Below, piece after piece: positions 10,414-20,251 of a DNA stretch of 64,000 nucleotides. Source of the stretch: Prorocentrum cordatum (taxonomy: Eukaryota > Sar > Dinophyceae > Prorocentrales > Prorocentraceae); contig CAUYUJ010016693.1 of NCBI GenBank assembly GCA_963575745.1, positions 436,001 through 500,000 of the forward strand. Reading direction: 5' to 3'. Position numbers and translations under genes: made by a program. Position 1 is the first letter of the stretch, and every line of letters starts with the position of its first letter. Below the pieces are notes generated by a model that was not told the DNA's origin, made no database searches, and saw only the letters and a program-made list of their open reading frames with translations.

Positions 10414-12127
10414 GTCTGGCTATTCAAAATGTGGCCCGGGAATGGAGTTCTGGGAACTCGAAGACCAGGAAGTGGACTAGAGTTGGCTCCGGGCATCCAA
10501 AATGTGGCCCAGGAATGGAGTTCTGGGAACTCGAAGAGCACGAAGTGTGTGACTGTTGCATCCGGCCCTCCGCGATGTGTAGAAGCATATCTGAAAGCAT
10601 TCCCCTTAAGATTCAGATGAAAATCCAGTTGTCGAATTCTGCTGTTCTCGCAGTCGTAGTCGCATTCGCGATGACAGTCGCAGCGGCAACGGCAGTCGCA
10701 GTCACAGCCTCAGCCTCAGCCTGCCTCCTCCTCCTCCTCTTTCTCCTGCTCCTCCTCCTCCTCCTCCTCCTCCTCCTCCTCCTCCTCCTCTTCCTCCTGC
10801 TCGTCCTCGTTCTCGTCCTCCTCGTCTTGCTCGTCCTCCTCCTCCTGGTGCTCTCTCCTCCTCCTCCTCCTCCTCCTCCTCCTCCTCCTCCTCCTCCTCC
10901 TCCTGGTGGTCCTCGTTCTCCTCCTCCTGGTGCTCTCCCCCCCCTCCTCCTCCTCTCCTCCTCCTCCTCCTCCTCCTCGTCCTCCTCCTCCTCTCCTCCT
11001 CCTCCTCCTCCTCCTCCTCCTCCTGGTAGTCCTCCCCCTCCCCTCCTCCCTCCCTCCTCCTCCTCTTCCCTGGTCGTCCTCGTTCTCGTCCTCCTCGTCT
11101 TGCTCGTCCTCCTCCTCCTGGTGTTCTCTCCTCCTCCTCCTCCTCCTCCTCCTCCTCCTCCTCCTGGTGGTCCTCGTTCTCCTCCTCCTGGTACTCTCCC
11201 CCCCCCTCCTCCTCCTCCTCCTCGTCCTCGTCCTCCTCCTCCTCCTCCTCCTCTTCCTCCTCCTCCTCCTCCTCCTCCTCCTCCTCCTCTCCTCCTCCTC
11301 CTGGTACTCTCCCCCTCCCCTCCTCCCCTCCTCCTCTTCCTGGTCGTCCTCCTCCTCCTGGTCGTCCTCCTCCTCCTGCTCGTCCTCCTCCTCCTCCTGC
11401 TCGTCCTTCTTCTCCTGCTCCTCCTGCTCCTCGTCCTGCTCCTGCTCGTCCTCGTCCTCCTGGTCTTGCTCGTCCTCCTCCTCGTCGTGCTCTTGCCCCT
11501 GCTGAAAATGTGGCCCAGGAATGGGAGTTCTGGGAAGTCGAAGAGCACGAAGTTGCCTACAGTTGGCTACGGGCATTCAAAATGTGGCCCGGGAATGGAG
11601 TTCTGGGAACTCGAAGAGCACGAAGTGGCCTACAGTTGGCTCCGGGCATTCAAAATGTGGCCCGGGAATGGAGTTCTGGGAACTCGAAGAGCACGAAGTG
11701 GCCTACAGTTGGCTCCGGGCATCCAAAATGTGGCCCGGGAATGGAATTCTGGGAACTCGAAGAGCACGAAGTGTGTGACTGTTGCATCCGGTTATTCTAA
11801 ATGTGGCCCGGGAATGGCGTTCTGGGATGTCGATGAGCACGAAGTGTGTGACTGTTGCATCCGGTTATTCAGAATGTGGCCCGGGAATGGCGTTCTGGGA
11901 TCTCGAAGAGCACTTTGTGTGTGACTGTTGCATCCGGGTATTGAGAATGTGGCCTGGGAATGGAGTTCTGGGAAGTCGAAGAGCACGAAGTGTGTGACTG
12001 TTGGTGAAAAACGAGCCCGGCACCTGCCGCCCGGCAACTCCCAACACCTGCCCGGACCCCCCTGTGGAGTGATCTGCTGCTCTCTTTTGATCCCACTAGA
12101 AACCTATCAGTCTTCGCTGTTAGGTAA
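10414..12127 (+). mobile_element. Inverted-end element copy 2, fused to a 73-bp array fragment
   Basis: From 10572 the sequence matches copy 1 (GCGATGTGTAGAAGCATATC leader), followed by a CCT tract (about 10723-11500), the 73-bp array (11501-12000) and the CGCTGTTAGGTAA end at 12127. The left end TCCCGGCAAAGC is missing. About two 73-bp units (10414-10571) run directly into the leader instead, suggesting recombination between elements. The 627-bp right part differs from copy 1 at only two positions that I found, while the CCT core differs in length and pattern. Confidence 0.7.
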
Positions 12128-12149
12128 TGAAGTATGTAGTGACGCAAGT

Positions 12150-12935
12150 GCGTTTGAGTAGTTTCGCTTCTTTGGCCATCTTGGAAGTCATCGAAGAACG
12201 CTCCAAAAAGAGAGATTCAAGACAGCTCTTGGCGCATCTCATGCTGCCGAGGATGCCTCAGGCCAAACGGCCAGTTTGGAAGCTCTGGAGATTAGGCCAT
12301 TGATTTCAACGTCATCATTGTACGAGGAGGTCTCAGGCGGAACGGTCATTTTTTAGCTTTCGACGTCGTACGATGGACCCTCAGAAATCGCAATGTGGCG
12401 AGATTTAATCAAGCGAAACGCTCGCTGATCAAACCTTTCCAGACATGGGCGGGAGCGCGAAAAAGCGATGAGTTGCACAAGGACGCGCAGCATCATCACG
12501 ATCAACTGCAGTGCAGGCAAGTTCTCCGAACATTCACACCAGATCCCTATGGGCACACGCTCCCCAAACGTTCACAAGCATGGTTTTAGTATCCTCTTTC
12601 CTCTGTACACCTCCTGCTTCCTCCGTCTCCCCCTCACTTTAATCATCAACTCCACCATCATTATCGTCACCATCAGCAGCTCCCCTATCACATCATCGTC
12701 ACCATCATCACCAGCAGTTACACAATCACATGCAAGATCATCGTCATCATCACCATCATGATCACCATCATCATCATCATCAGTATCAGCATCATAATAA
12801 GCACCGGCTTATCAAATGTAGGGTATGCTCTCCGAGCGTCCACAATGTATATGTTGGACGCGCGCACCCCGAACGTGCATAAGCATGTTGACGAGCATCC
12901 TCTCACTCCTCTGTACACTCAAGCTCCCTCGGCAT
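12150..12935. repeat. 0.8-kb ATC-rich repeat family, unit 5
   Basis: This copy starts about 25 bp after the end of mobile element copy 2. It has the GCCATCTTGGAAGTCATC block, several short words ending GAAACG, the CATTCACACC-like block and a CAT/ATC tract (12640-12800). It repeats the arrangement at 3.18 kb, where a unit also starts just after element copy 1. The junction of the two families is therefore duplicated. Confidence 0.65.
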
Positions 12936-13185
12936 CCCTGAGAATTCCTCTGTAGTGTACTACCATTGTATTCCGATTGCGTTCCAATTCCAACATACTT
13001 TAATGATTGTCCTATTCTCTTGCGTCCCTCTTGTTGTCCTATGTTGCCTCGTTCCTGATGTGATCATATACTATCTTTATTGTATTCCGACTGAGCTCCT
13101 ATTTTATTCCTATTGCACTCTCACTGTATTCCAAGTGTCTCGGGATCTTTTCGTTTTGCATGCAAACACAGGAATGCGATGGGCC
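12936..13185. other. AT-richer tract of degenerate TATTCC words
   Basis: This stretch is visibly less GC-rich than its surroundings. It is made of loosely repeated TATTCCxATTG and TTGTATTCC words. An open frame crosses it, but the peptide is Tyr/Leu/Val-rich and probably reflects composition rather than a gene. Confidence 0.35.
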
Positions 13186-13385
13186 TCCCAGAGGCCTTTG
13201 AGGAGCCTCGCAGAGGCGTCCTATGAGCCTCGCAGAGGCCTCCTTAGGAGCCTCGCAGAGGCCTCTTGGGAGCCTCGCAGGGGCGTCCTATGAGCCTCGC
13301 AGAGGCCTCTTAGGAGCCTCGTAGAGGCCTCTTGGGAGCCTCGCAGGGGCCTCTTGGGAGCCTCGCAGAGGCCTCTCTGGAGCAG
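13186..13385. repeat. 22-23 bp tandem repeat (GAGCCTCGCAGAGGC)
   Basis: About nine units of GAGCCTCGCAGAGGCCTCTTGG or close variants (CGTCCTAT, CCTCCTTA) repeat head to tail. No gene is present. Confidence 0.85.
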
Positions 13386-13884
13386 GTATAGAGCTCCTTA
13401 CAGTAGGGAATTCCACTGGGGAACTCTTTCCAAATTCCACCGTGGAACCATCCCTTTCACCAGGGAACCAACCCTTTCACCGGGAAGCAACCTTTTCTCG
13501 GGGGGGCTTTGGACCTTCATCATAGATCACCTCTGGAAATTGGAAATTGGAATCACCGTCCGTCGCTAGAATATTCGAGTCCCGAAATTTGGAAAAAGAA
13601 CCCCGCCACCACCCTCCCCCGGACTTCACCACTTGATGAATGTATCTCCTCTGGGCCCGTATGAAACGTCCGTCGCGCGACTCTTCGAGTATAAGCGCGC
13701 TTTCCGTCATCCGCCACGTCTCCTGCAACGTAGAGTTCCCACTTGATCAGAGTGAGGGTGCAAAACAATCACTGTCCCTGGGTGCGTATGGATTGTTGTT
13801 GATTGTGTTTTTTTTGTTGCTGTTGTCGTCGCCGTCGTCATCGTCGTCGTTATTGTTGTGGCTGTTGTTGTCTTCCCCCCCACG
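13386..13884. repeat. Intergenic, with one copy of a ~70-bp dispersed repeat
   Basis: The segment at 13666-13735 (CGCGCGACTCTTCGAGT, then GCGCGCTTTCCGTCATCCG) recurs at 14318-14390 and, in shorter form, at 14826-14880. Around 13440-13500 there are near-repeats of CCCTTTCACC. A GTC/GTT-rich stretch lies at 13795-13870. No gene is seen. Confidence 0.5.
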
Positions 13885-14135
13885 ACCTGGCCCGCGACCC
13901 ACCCGCGACCCACCCACGACCTACCCACGACCCACCCGCGACACACCCGCCCATCCCCCCCGCGACCTACCCGCGACCCACCCGCGACCCACCCCGCAAC
14001 CCGCCCGCGACCCACCCGCGACCCACCCGAGACCCACCCGAGACCCACCCGCGACCCACCCGCGACCCGACACGCGACCCACCCGCGACCCACCCGCGAC
14101 CCACATGCGACCAACCAGCGACCGATCCCGCGACC
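13885..14135. repeat. 11-bp tandem repeat (CGACCCACCCG)
   Basis: Roughly 22 units of CGACCCACCCG and variants occur. Because 11 is not a multiple of three, all three frames read the same Thr/Arg/Pro/His-rich peptide in rotation. The long frames here are artefacts. Confidence 0.9.
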
Positions 14136-15080
14136 CACCCACATTGCTTCAACCAAAAATCGGCTCCTGCAGCGGGCTCGCTATACAACTCGTATGATTA
14201 GGCGCCGGCGGCGGACTTCTTCAGATCCTTGCAGACTGCCGACGTCCCCGCCGCCCCCTCACTCTTATTCGCGACTGCGGTGTGCTACGTAAATATATAT
14301 TCTCCATCCGGGCGTGTAAACGACGTCCATCACGCGACTCTTCGAAACTCAGCGCGCTTTCCGTCAGCCGCAACGTCTCCTGCAACGCAGCCACGCCGTC
14401 ACCATTCCCACCTGGAACCCCCCACTTGATAATTCACAACCATCTTGTGGTGTCGGGGACAGCGCCCTGCGTCCACTCGCTCCTCCTCCCCCATGTCTGC
14501 CTCTGCTCTCCGCATGTCTACCATTCCGGCACGCCCGTCACATGTTGCGTAACCCCGAAAACACTTCACCAAAGGCACCAGTGGCAGGGTTCGCATGGCG
14601 GCCCCGCCTCATTTCGGCACACGCCTCACACGTTTAAGTCCCAAGTGGCTAAGTTCGCATGCGCCCGTCGCGCCCATTCCAACACACCCTTCACGGGCTT
14701 CGTGGTCCCATAGGGAGCTCCACCGAAGACGATGTTCACAGCTGCGTTACGCACAGCTGCGTTACGCACAACTGCATATGTTTAGGTCCTTCGCCGGGCT
14801 AATGTTTCTCCTCGGGACCCGTAAGCTACGTCCATCGCGCGGCTCTTCGAGTCAAAAAACGCTTCCCGTCATCCGCCAGCGAAAAGCTACCCGGACCCAA
14901 TAATTCATTGCCGGCCACAAACGGTCCACGCCAGGGGTGCTTCCCGTCATCCACCAACATGCCGACGAGGCGCACAATCCAGGAAATTCGCTACCGTGCC
15001 TTCAAGCACGCAGTGGAGTGTCCCATGATGCTCCTGAGGTTTGGTACAGTCGGGGCGTTGACATAAGGAACCCTAAATAA
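14136..15080. other. Intergenic, with inverted satellite-core fragments
   Basis: No gene is recognised. The segment 14590-14730 contains, in reverse orientation, pieces of the 77/100-bp satellite core (CATGCG, GGGAGCTCCACCGAAG, GGCTTCGTGGTCCCATAG). Further copies of the ~70-bp dispersed repeat lie at 14318-14390 and 14826-14880. Confidence 0.45.
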
Positions 15081-15944
15081 GGAACGGGGCCCCTTTCTCC
15101 CATAAGTTGAACTTCGATGTCCCATGAAGGCAAACTGCAGCCCAATCAAGGAACACGGAGCCCCTCCCCAACGAAAAGGGTTCCTTCTTCAGGGCCCCGA
15201 CTGTAGGATTGTAGCGGCATCGCCTTTTGCCGGCTACCAACAATCCAACACGGCCCAGGAGGCCCCCAATGATCGGCCAAGGCCCGAGAACGGCCCAAAC
15301 CCCCTCCAAGAGTGTCTCAAGAAACGCCCTCGATGGTCCAAGAGAGCCCAGAAGCGGCCAAGGGCGCTCCGAAATGCACAAGTTAGCCCGAAGACGGCCT
15401 AAGAGGCTCACAGAAGGAGGTCACAAGAGAAGGCCCAGGGGGGAACCCGAACGGATAGTTCGAAGCCCCCACTGAAAAAAGGCCCCGAGAGACCCCCGAG
15501 GCTTTCGAGGCGCCCCCGAGGAGCCTCCCAGCCTTCAAGAAGATCCCCAAGAGGCCCCCGCGAACTCTCCAAGAGTCTCCCGAGAGGCGTCCAGGGAGGC
15601 CCTGAGACGCATCCAAGGGACCTTCAGCACGTAGTGGTGCCCAAACGCTCATGAAACCCTGATGGGTAAGTGGTCTGTGAGGTTCTCGCTTCAAGCAGCC
15701 CACGGGGCATCCAACAAATTTAGCCTGACAAAGGGCCCAACCATATGCAGCTGCGAGTACCGCGAGGCAGCCGTTAGGAAAGTGACGAGGTCGTGGAAGA
15801 CGAGAGTACCATGCAACAAGGATGCGACTACTAGCTAGGGTGCTCATATATGTATATGCATACGTATAGTTACATTTTTACGTAGGGTACCCGTCGGAGA
15901 TGTTTTTTTCGGCCTTCGGAGGAATTCACTCTGGGGCCACGCGA
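15081..15944. other. Intergenic, partly derived from CCAAGAGG-type simple repeat
   Basis: From 15240 to 15620 the sequence is a very degenerate form of the GGCCCCCAAGAGGCC repeat seen elsewhere. The remainder shows no repeat or gene that I can support. Confidence 0.35.
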
Positions 15945-16350
15945 TGTGATGGATGAGCCAAGGTACGCGTCGGGCGCTTGCGGACCCTGCCACTGGGGCA
16001 TTCGGTGGAACTTCCTGTGTCACCACGAATCGTGCGAAGGGTCGCGCCACAGTGGGCATCGGGCGCATGCGGGCCTTGCCACTAGGGCCTTTCGGATGAG
16101 CTCTCTACGGGGTCACGAAACGTGTGAAAAGGGGCGCCGACATGAGAAACGGGCGCATGCGGAGCCTGTCACTGGGGCGTTTGGTGGAATGGAACCACGC
16201 AGCAAGGTGCCGAGCTGCGGCGGGGCCGCCGTGCGAACCCTGCCACGGGGGCCTTAAGTGGAGTTCCCTTTTGGGCCGCGAAACGTGATGGGTGTATCAG
16301 AATGGGCGTCGGGCGCATGCGGACCCTGCCACAGGGGATGTGCCGCAATG
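15945..16350 (+). repeat. Diverged copies of the 77/100-bp satellite core
   Basis: Four to five diverged units contain GGGCGCATGCGG, CCTGCCACTGGGGC, GGTGGA and CACGAAACGTG in the same order as the satellites at 49.4 and 57.9 kb. Spacing is about 90 bp. They are much older than those arrays, judged by divergence. Confidence 0.6.
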
Positions 16351-17039
16351 GTGCACACGCGGAGGGCAGGGGCACGATGCTGACGATGGCGATGATACCC
16401 ATGAGACCACGAAGCGTGTGAGGAACGTGCTGAGGCAAGGGCCCGCGGACGGCGGAGGCAGGCATGGGAGGAGAGAGGAGTGGGAGGTGAAGGGTGTTTC
16501 ACGATGGTGGCCCTGGTGATGGTGATGATGATGGTGATGATGCTGGGGATGTGGATGATGGCGACGGCGGTTTTGATGACGATGATGATGATGATGATGA
16601 TGATGATGACGATACGAACGGTGATAGCGGCACGCGGGGAGCAGAGACAGCAATGGGACGAAGGAGGGGGAGGAGAGGAGGATCGAGTAGGATCGGACAG
16701 GACCGATCGCGAAGCGAAGCGACACGACCTGAGCACGAAACGCGAGCAATCGGCTCGGCAACGGCTAAGGCTACTGATGCTTAGGAAATCTACCCGCATA
16801 TACTGCGCCTATCCGAAAGTTTTCCCAATTTCGCCACCGTGCCGGCCGGGGCCATCTGGGGTGGCGCGCGCGGGACAAGACTCGCGGGGCCCGAAGGCGG
16901 AAGGTGGCGATGTCGCGAGGGCAGAGTCGGCGCGCCGATGAGCAGCCCAGCGCCTCGTTTGGCCGGAGGGGCCCAGTACAATGCAAGGGCAGAGCCTAGC
17001 CCCCGCCCAGGGGCGCGGGATCGGGTTCCCCTTCCAAAT
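16351..17039. repeat. Intergenic, with a GATGATG microsatellite
   Basis: A GAT/GGTGATGATG tract runs at about 16500-16620. On either side I see no gene or recognisable repeat. Confidence 0.5.
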
Positions 17040-17390
17040 GTAAGATTTTGAATCCCAAACGGTATACTGACCCGAAAATGAGCAAACGGCATAGGACCTC
17101 TTCGAAAGAAGCTTTCGGGTTCGGTCATGAGCCGACCCGAAAAGTTGATCGGCCGACCTGAAAGTGGCCAATTCCCATAGGACCTGCGCCCAAAAAAATT
17201 CGGGTCCGGTTCCCTTGCAAAAAAGCATCGTTCTCGAGGTCTTCGGGCCCGCTCCGAAGAAACCGAGCATGGGCAAACCGCTTAGAACTTCCGATAAAAA
17301 AATTCGGTGGTTCCGGGCCTCGTCCTAAGGAGCCGCCGATGGGCAAACCGCTCAGGATTTCCTGCGCAAGAATCTGTGGCCCGGGTGAGA
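17040..17390. repeat. Degenerate ~80-100 bp tandem repeat
   Basis: About four diverged units share the features GGCAAACCGC or GGCATAGGACC, then a run of A or AAG, then TTCGGGTTCGG, TTCGGGTCCGG or TTCGGTGGTTCCGG. Those motifs lie at about 17116, 17202 and 17303. No gene is seen. Confidence 0.5.
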
Positions 17391-17984
17391 CATTGTCAAC
17401 GGGGGCGCGCCCCGCACGGGTTCGGGGTTCGCGCGGGGGCGCGGCTGCTCTTGCGCGCCCAGGGGGCATGCATTGTCGCGCCCTTCCAGCATTGCGTTTG
17501 CGCTGCATTCGCGCGGCGCCGTGCCTCTCAAACCGGAATGAACTGTCCGAGCGCCGATGTATACGGATCAAGTAGCTACGTCTGGTAGCTACAATCTGCG
17601 CCCTCTCTTCAAGTTGGGGACTGGGAGACGACAAGCACGCATTGGCGAGGCCCCGCACGCGCTGATTCTCGTCGAACCCACACGAGCTTCAACACAACAA
17701 TCGTAATATCTGGCTATCTGATACATGGCGGACCGGGTGTTTCCAGCCCCCCCCCCCCAACGCGCATGCTGCGGCCCCTGGACAGCTTCGAGAATTGATC
17801 GTTTTGCCGAATTAAGTCAACGCGTTCGATTCGGCACAGCCCCGCTGGGCCACGGTGGCCAGCGAAGCACTCGCATGGTAACGCGGGGAGTCCCTGCAGC
17901 CCTCAGACAAAGAATGGGCCGAGGAGAAGAAAGCAAAGGCAGCGGCAGAGGGTGGGGCAACGCTTTTTCACGGCGACCCCCTGT
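17391..17984. other. Intergenic, nothing recognised
   Basis: GC-rich sequence without a supportable gene or clear repeat. It precedes the 3' edge of the minus-strand LINE relic. Confidence 0.3.
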
Positions 17985-18084
17985 CTCTTATCCGCGATCG
18001 CTGCCTCGAAGTGAATTCAAAGCAGGCGCCAGCGGACAAGTCGGGCCATGTGCTCTGCCCTGGGGCTGGCCGCTGGCGCAGCAC

Positions 18085-18465
18085 TCAGCGCACTGTTTCT
18101 GCTGCAGACTGATGAGAGGGCACCTGCGCCACCACGATGGTGTCCAAGCCACGGCGAGGTCGCAACTTGCGGAGCCTGCGCCACAAATCCGCATGATCGC
18201 CACAGGGGCGGTCGGAAGCCCGCTGATGCCAGCCCCGCATGACCGCCTCGTTGTCCGCATCATAAATGACAAGGTCCCTCGCTGCATTCAACTCCGATGA
18301 CAAGGCCGAGCAATTCGCCTCTCGGGACAGACTGCCTCCTGCCTGGCAACGGCCCTCTAATCGACGCTTCGACTCGGCATGGGCCGAAAAAAGATGGCCA
18401 CGACGCTGATCGCGACTCTGCAGGACGAGGCCCCCGTGAATCGGGACCTCCGCTGGGGTCGCCAA
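18085..18465 (-). pseudogene. RNase H domain relic of LINE-B
   Basis: The frame contains SSELNAARDLVIYDADNEAV, which resembles the E...D(N/S)xAA region of type I RNase H. It also has ADLWRRLRKLRP and a late VPSHQSA that resembles the terminal His motif (VxxHQ). The first motif (YTDGS) is unrecognisable (HGGLVLQSRDQ). RNase H would have degraded the RNA strand during element copying. Missing motifs and frame breaks mark it as a relic. Confidence 0.55.
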
Positions 18466-18468
18466 AAA

Positions 18469-18753
18469 TCACAAACGCCGCCGCGTCGGAACCCGTGCCC
18501 AACGAGCCGTGGGTGAATTGCGTCTCGAAGCCACTGCCCAGCCAGCGCGGTTGGTCGGCTGGGGCTGGAACTTCAATCCACGACGCTGGCAGAATGCAAC
18601 GGAGCCAAAACAGGTCTCGATCTCCTGCTGCAAACAAGCCTGAGGCGAAAGGCATCCTGAAGCCGCAGAGGCCACTGCCCCACAGTTCCTGGGGCAGAGC
18701 CAACTACGATGAAACGTGGTCTCGGGGTCGAGGCCGCAGCGCGCGCAGAGCAC
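18469..18753 (-). pseudogene. Zinc-finger segment of LINE-B
   Basis: The sequence LCARCGLDPETTFHRSWLCP matches the C-x2-C...H-x4-C finger that follows the reverse transcriptase in many LINE polyproteins. It lies between the RT thumb region and the RNase H relic, as expected. The frame continues with no recognised domain. Confidence 0.6.
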
Positions 18754-18880
18754 CGAGTCGAGGCCACCTACGTCGTCCTGAATTCTTCTGTCTGGGCCAA
18801 GTGCCCCCAGCAGAACTGCATAGTATCGCCTCAGAAAGCGCGCCCCTTGTGGGCGCGCTCAGGGGTGCGAAGAAAGCTCC

Positions 18881-20251
18881 TCAGGGTCTGTCGTCGGCCC
18901 CTTGTTGCAGGCCGCCCGGGCAAGATTGCGTCGAAGCCAGTGCCCACGGTTGGCGCCTGATGGTGGCTTCGAACTCAAGCATAAGGCCTGCGAAATCGGT
19001 GTCTGGGCCCAGGTCGCCGCCGAAAATGCAAACCTCTCTGCCCTCCGACCCTGTCGGTAGCGCGCCCCACTCCGCGGCCGAGACTGGGCCCCACTTGCGC
19101 TGCAACAAATACGCGATGGCCGCAGACAGTGGGCCACGAGCGCGGCGGCCCCGCTGCGAGGGGTCGAGTTCCCAGAGCTGCTGCGCCACCCATGACCACG
19201 CCTGCCCCGGGCCATTCCCGAGCGGCTCGGCGAAACACGCGCGCAGCCACAAGTTCAGGCAGTCGCAGAGGAGACGGTAGCCTGGGTCCTGGTCGACGCA
19301 TCTGCGGTCCAAGACCGAGGCGAGGCATCTGCCTCGCTTGGCCAAGCTGGCCACGTGGCCCGGGCGTCTCTTCGTGCCCAGCGTCGCCGCGCCGAAGACG
19401 CCCGGCACCTGATGGCCGCAGTGCGCCGCTGGCTGCGCACCCGCTGCCTCGAGCCTCATCGAGGGGCGGCGCCTGCGATCAGCGCGCGCGAAACCTGCGA
19501 CGCGGCGATGCATCGCGGAGGCCTTCGCCACCCGCTTTCGCTGAGCGGCGCGGGCGCGGCGGCCCGCCCCCGCGCCCAGGCCGAGGAGGGCCACCTGGAG
19601 GACCGCCGTGATAGCGACCCCCTTGCGCCGCAGGCTCGCCGCCACGAACTTGGCGCCCTTGTGCGCGGAGCGTAGCACGACGCACTTGCTCGCCGCATCC
19701 AGCCCGCGGTTGCGCGCGCCCTCGCTCGTCTGGGCCAGCACCTTCGCCAGTGTCCTGCGTGCGTGCCTGAGTGATCACAGCGCGTGTTGCGACGAGTCGC
19801 CGGTCAACGTCCGCACGTTGACTCCGGGGTGCGATGAGTGAGCCGGTCCAAGATGAAGTAGGTCATGCATTGCGCGAGTCTCGCCCCGTTGCGCAGCCCC
19901 CGCACCGCGCCGCGGCTCGGCTGGAGAGCCTCCGAAAAGCAATCCCGCCGGGCCGAAGCACGGGAACTGGTGCACAACTGCACTTGTAGAAACAGAACAA
20001 CTGGGGGGAGCCCAGGTGCAAGGGCAGACTGGATCAACCGTAACCGACATAGATTGTCGTAGAAACTCTGGATGTCGACCAAGCCGCGCCCAGAAGAGAG
20101 ACCTAGACGCGAATGCGAATCGTCTCCGAGAAAGCGGGGAATCCCCTCCCTCAAGAAGGGGTTTCCCGTCACTGCTGCGCCCCAGTGAGGCCGAGGCTCC
20201 GCTGTCCAATATTCGATCAGCGGCTCTCTGGCCATCGATCACATCCGACAA
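18881..20251 (-). pseudogene. Reverse transcriptase relic of LINE-B
   Basis: In one frame (20235-19804), GLVDIQSFYDNL resembles RT motif A (DI-x-FYD) and GLRNGARLAQCMTYFIL resembles the motif B region (G-x-x-x-G...A). In a second frame (19741-18881), SKCVVLRSAHKGAKFVAAS and a basic stretch GAGAGRRARAAQRKRVAKA fit the thumb region. A clear YxDD box is absent; VRTLTGDSS stands where it might be. The domain is split over at least two frames, so it is inactive. Confidence 0.6.

Noticed and set aside
18297-19280. A 327-codon plus-strand frame
   Set aside because: It is antisense to the RT and zinc-finger relics of LINE-B, which have recognisable motifs on the minus strand.
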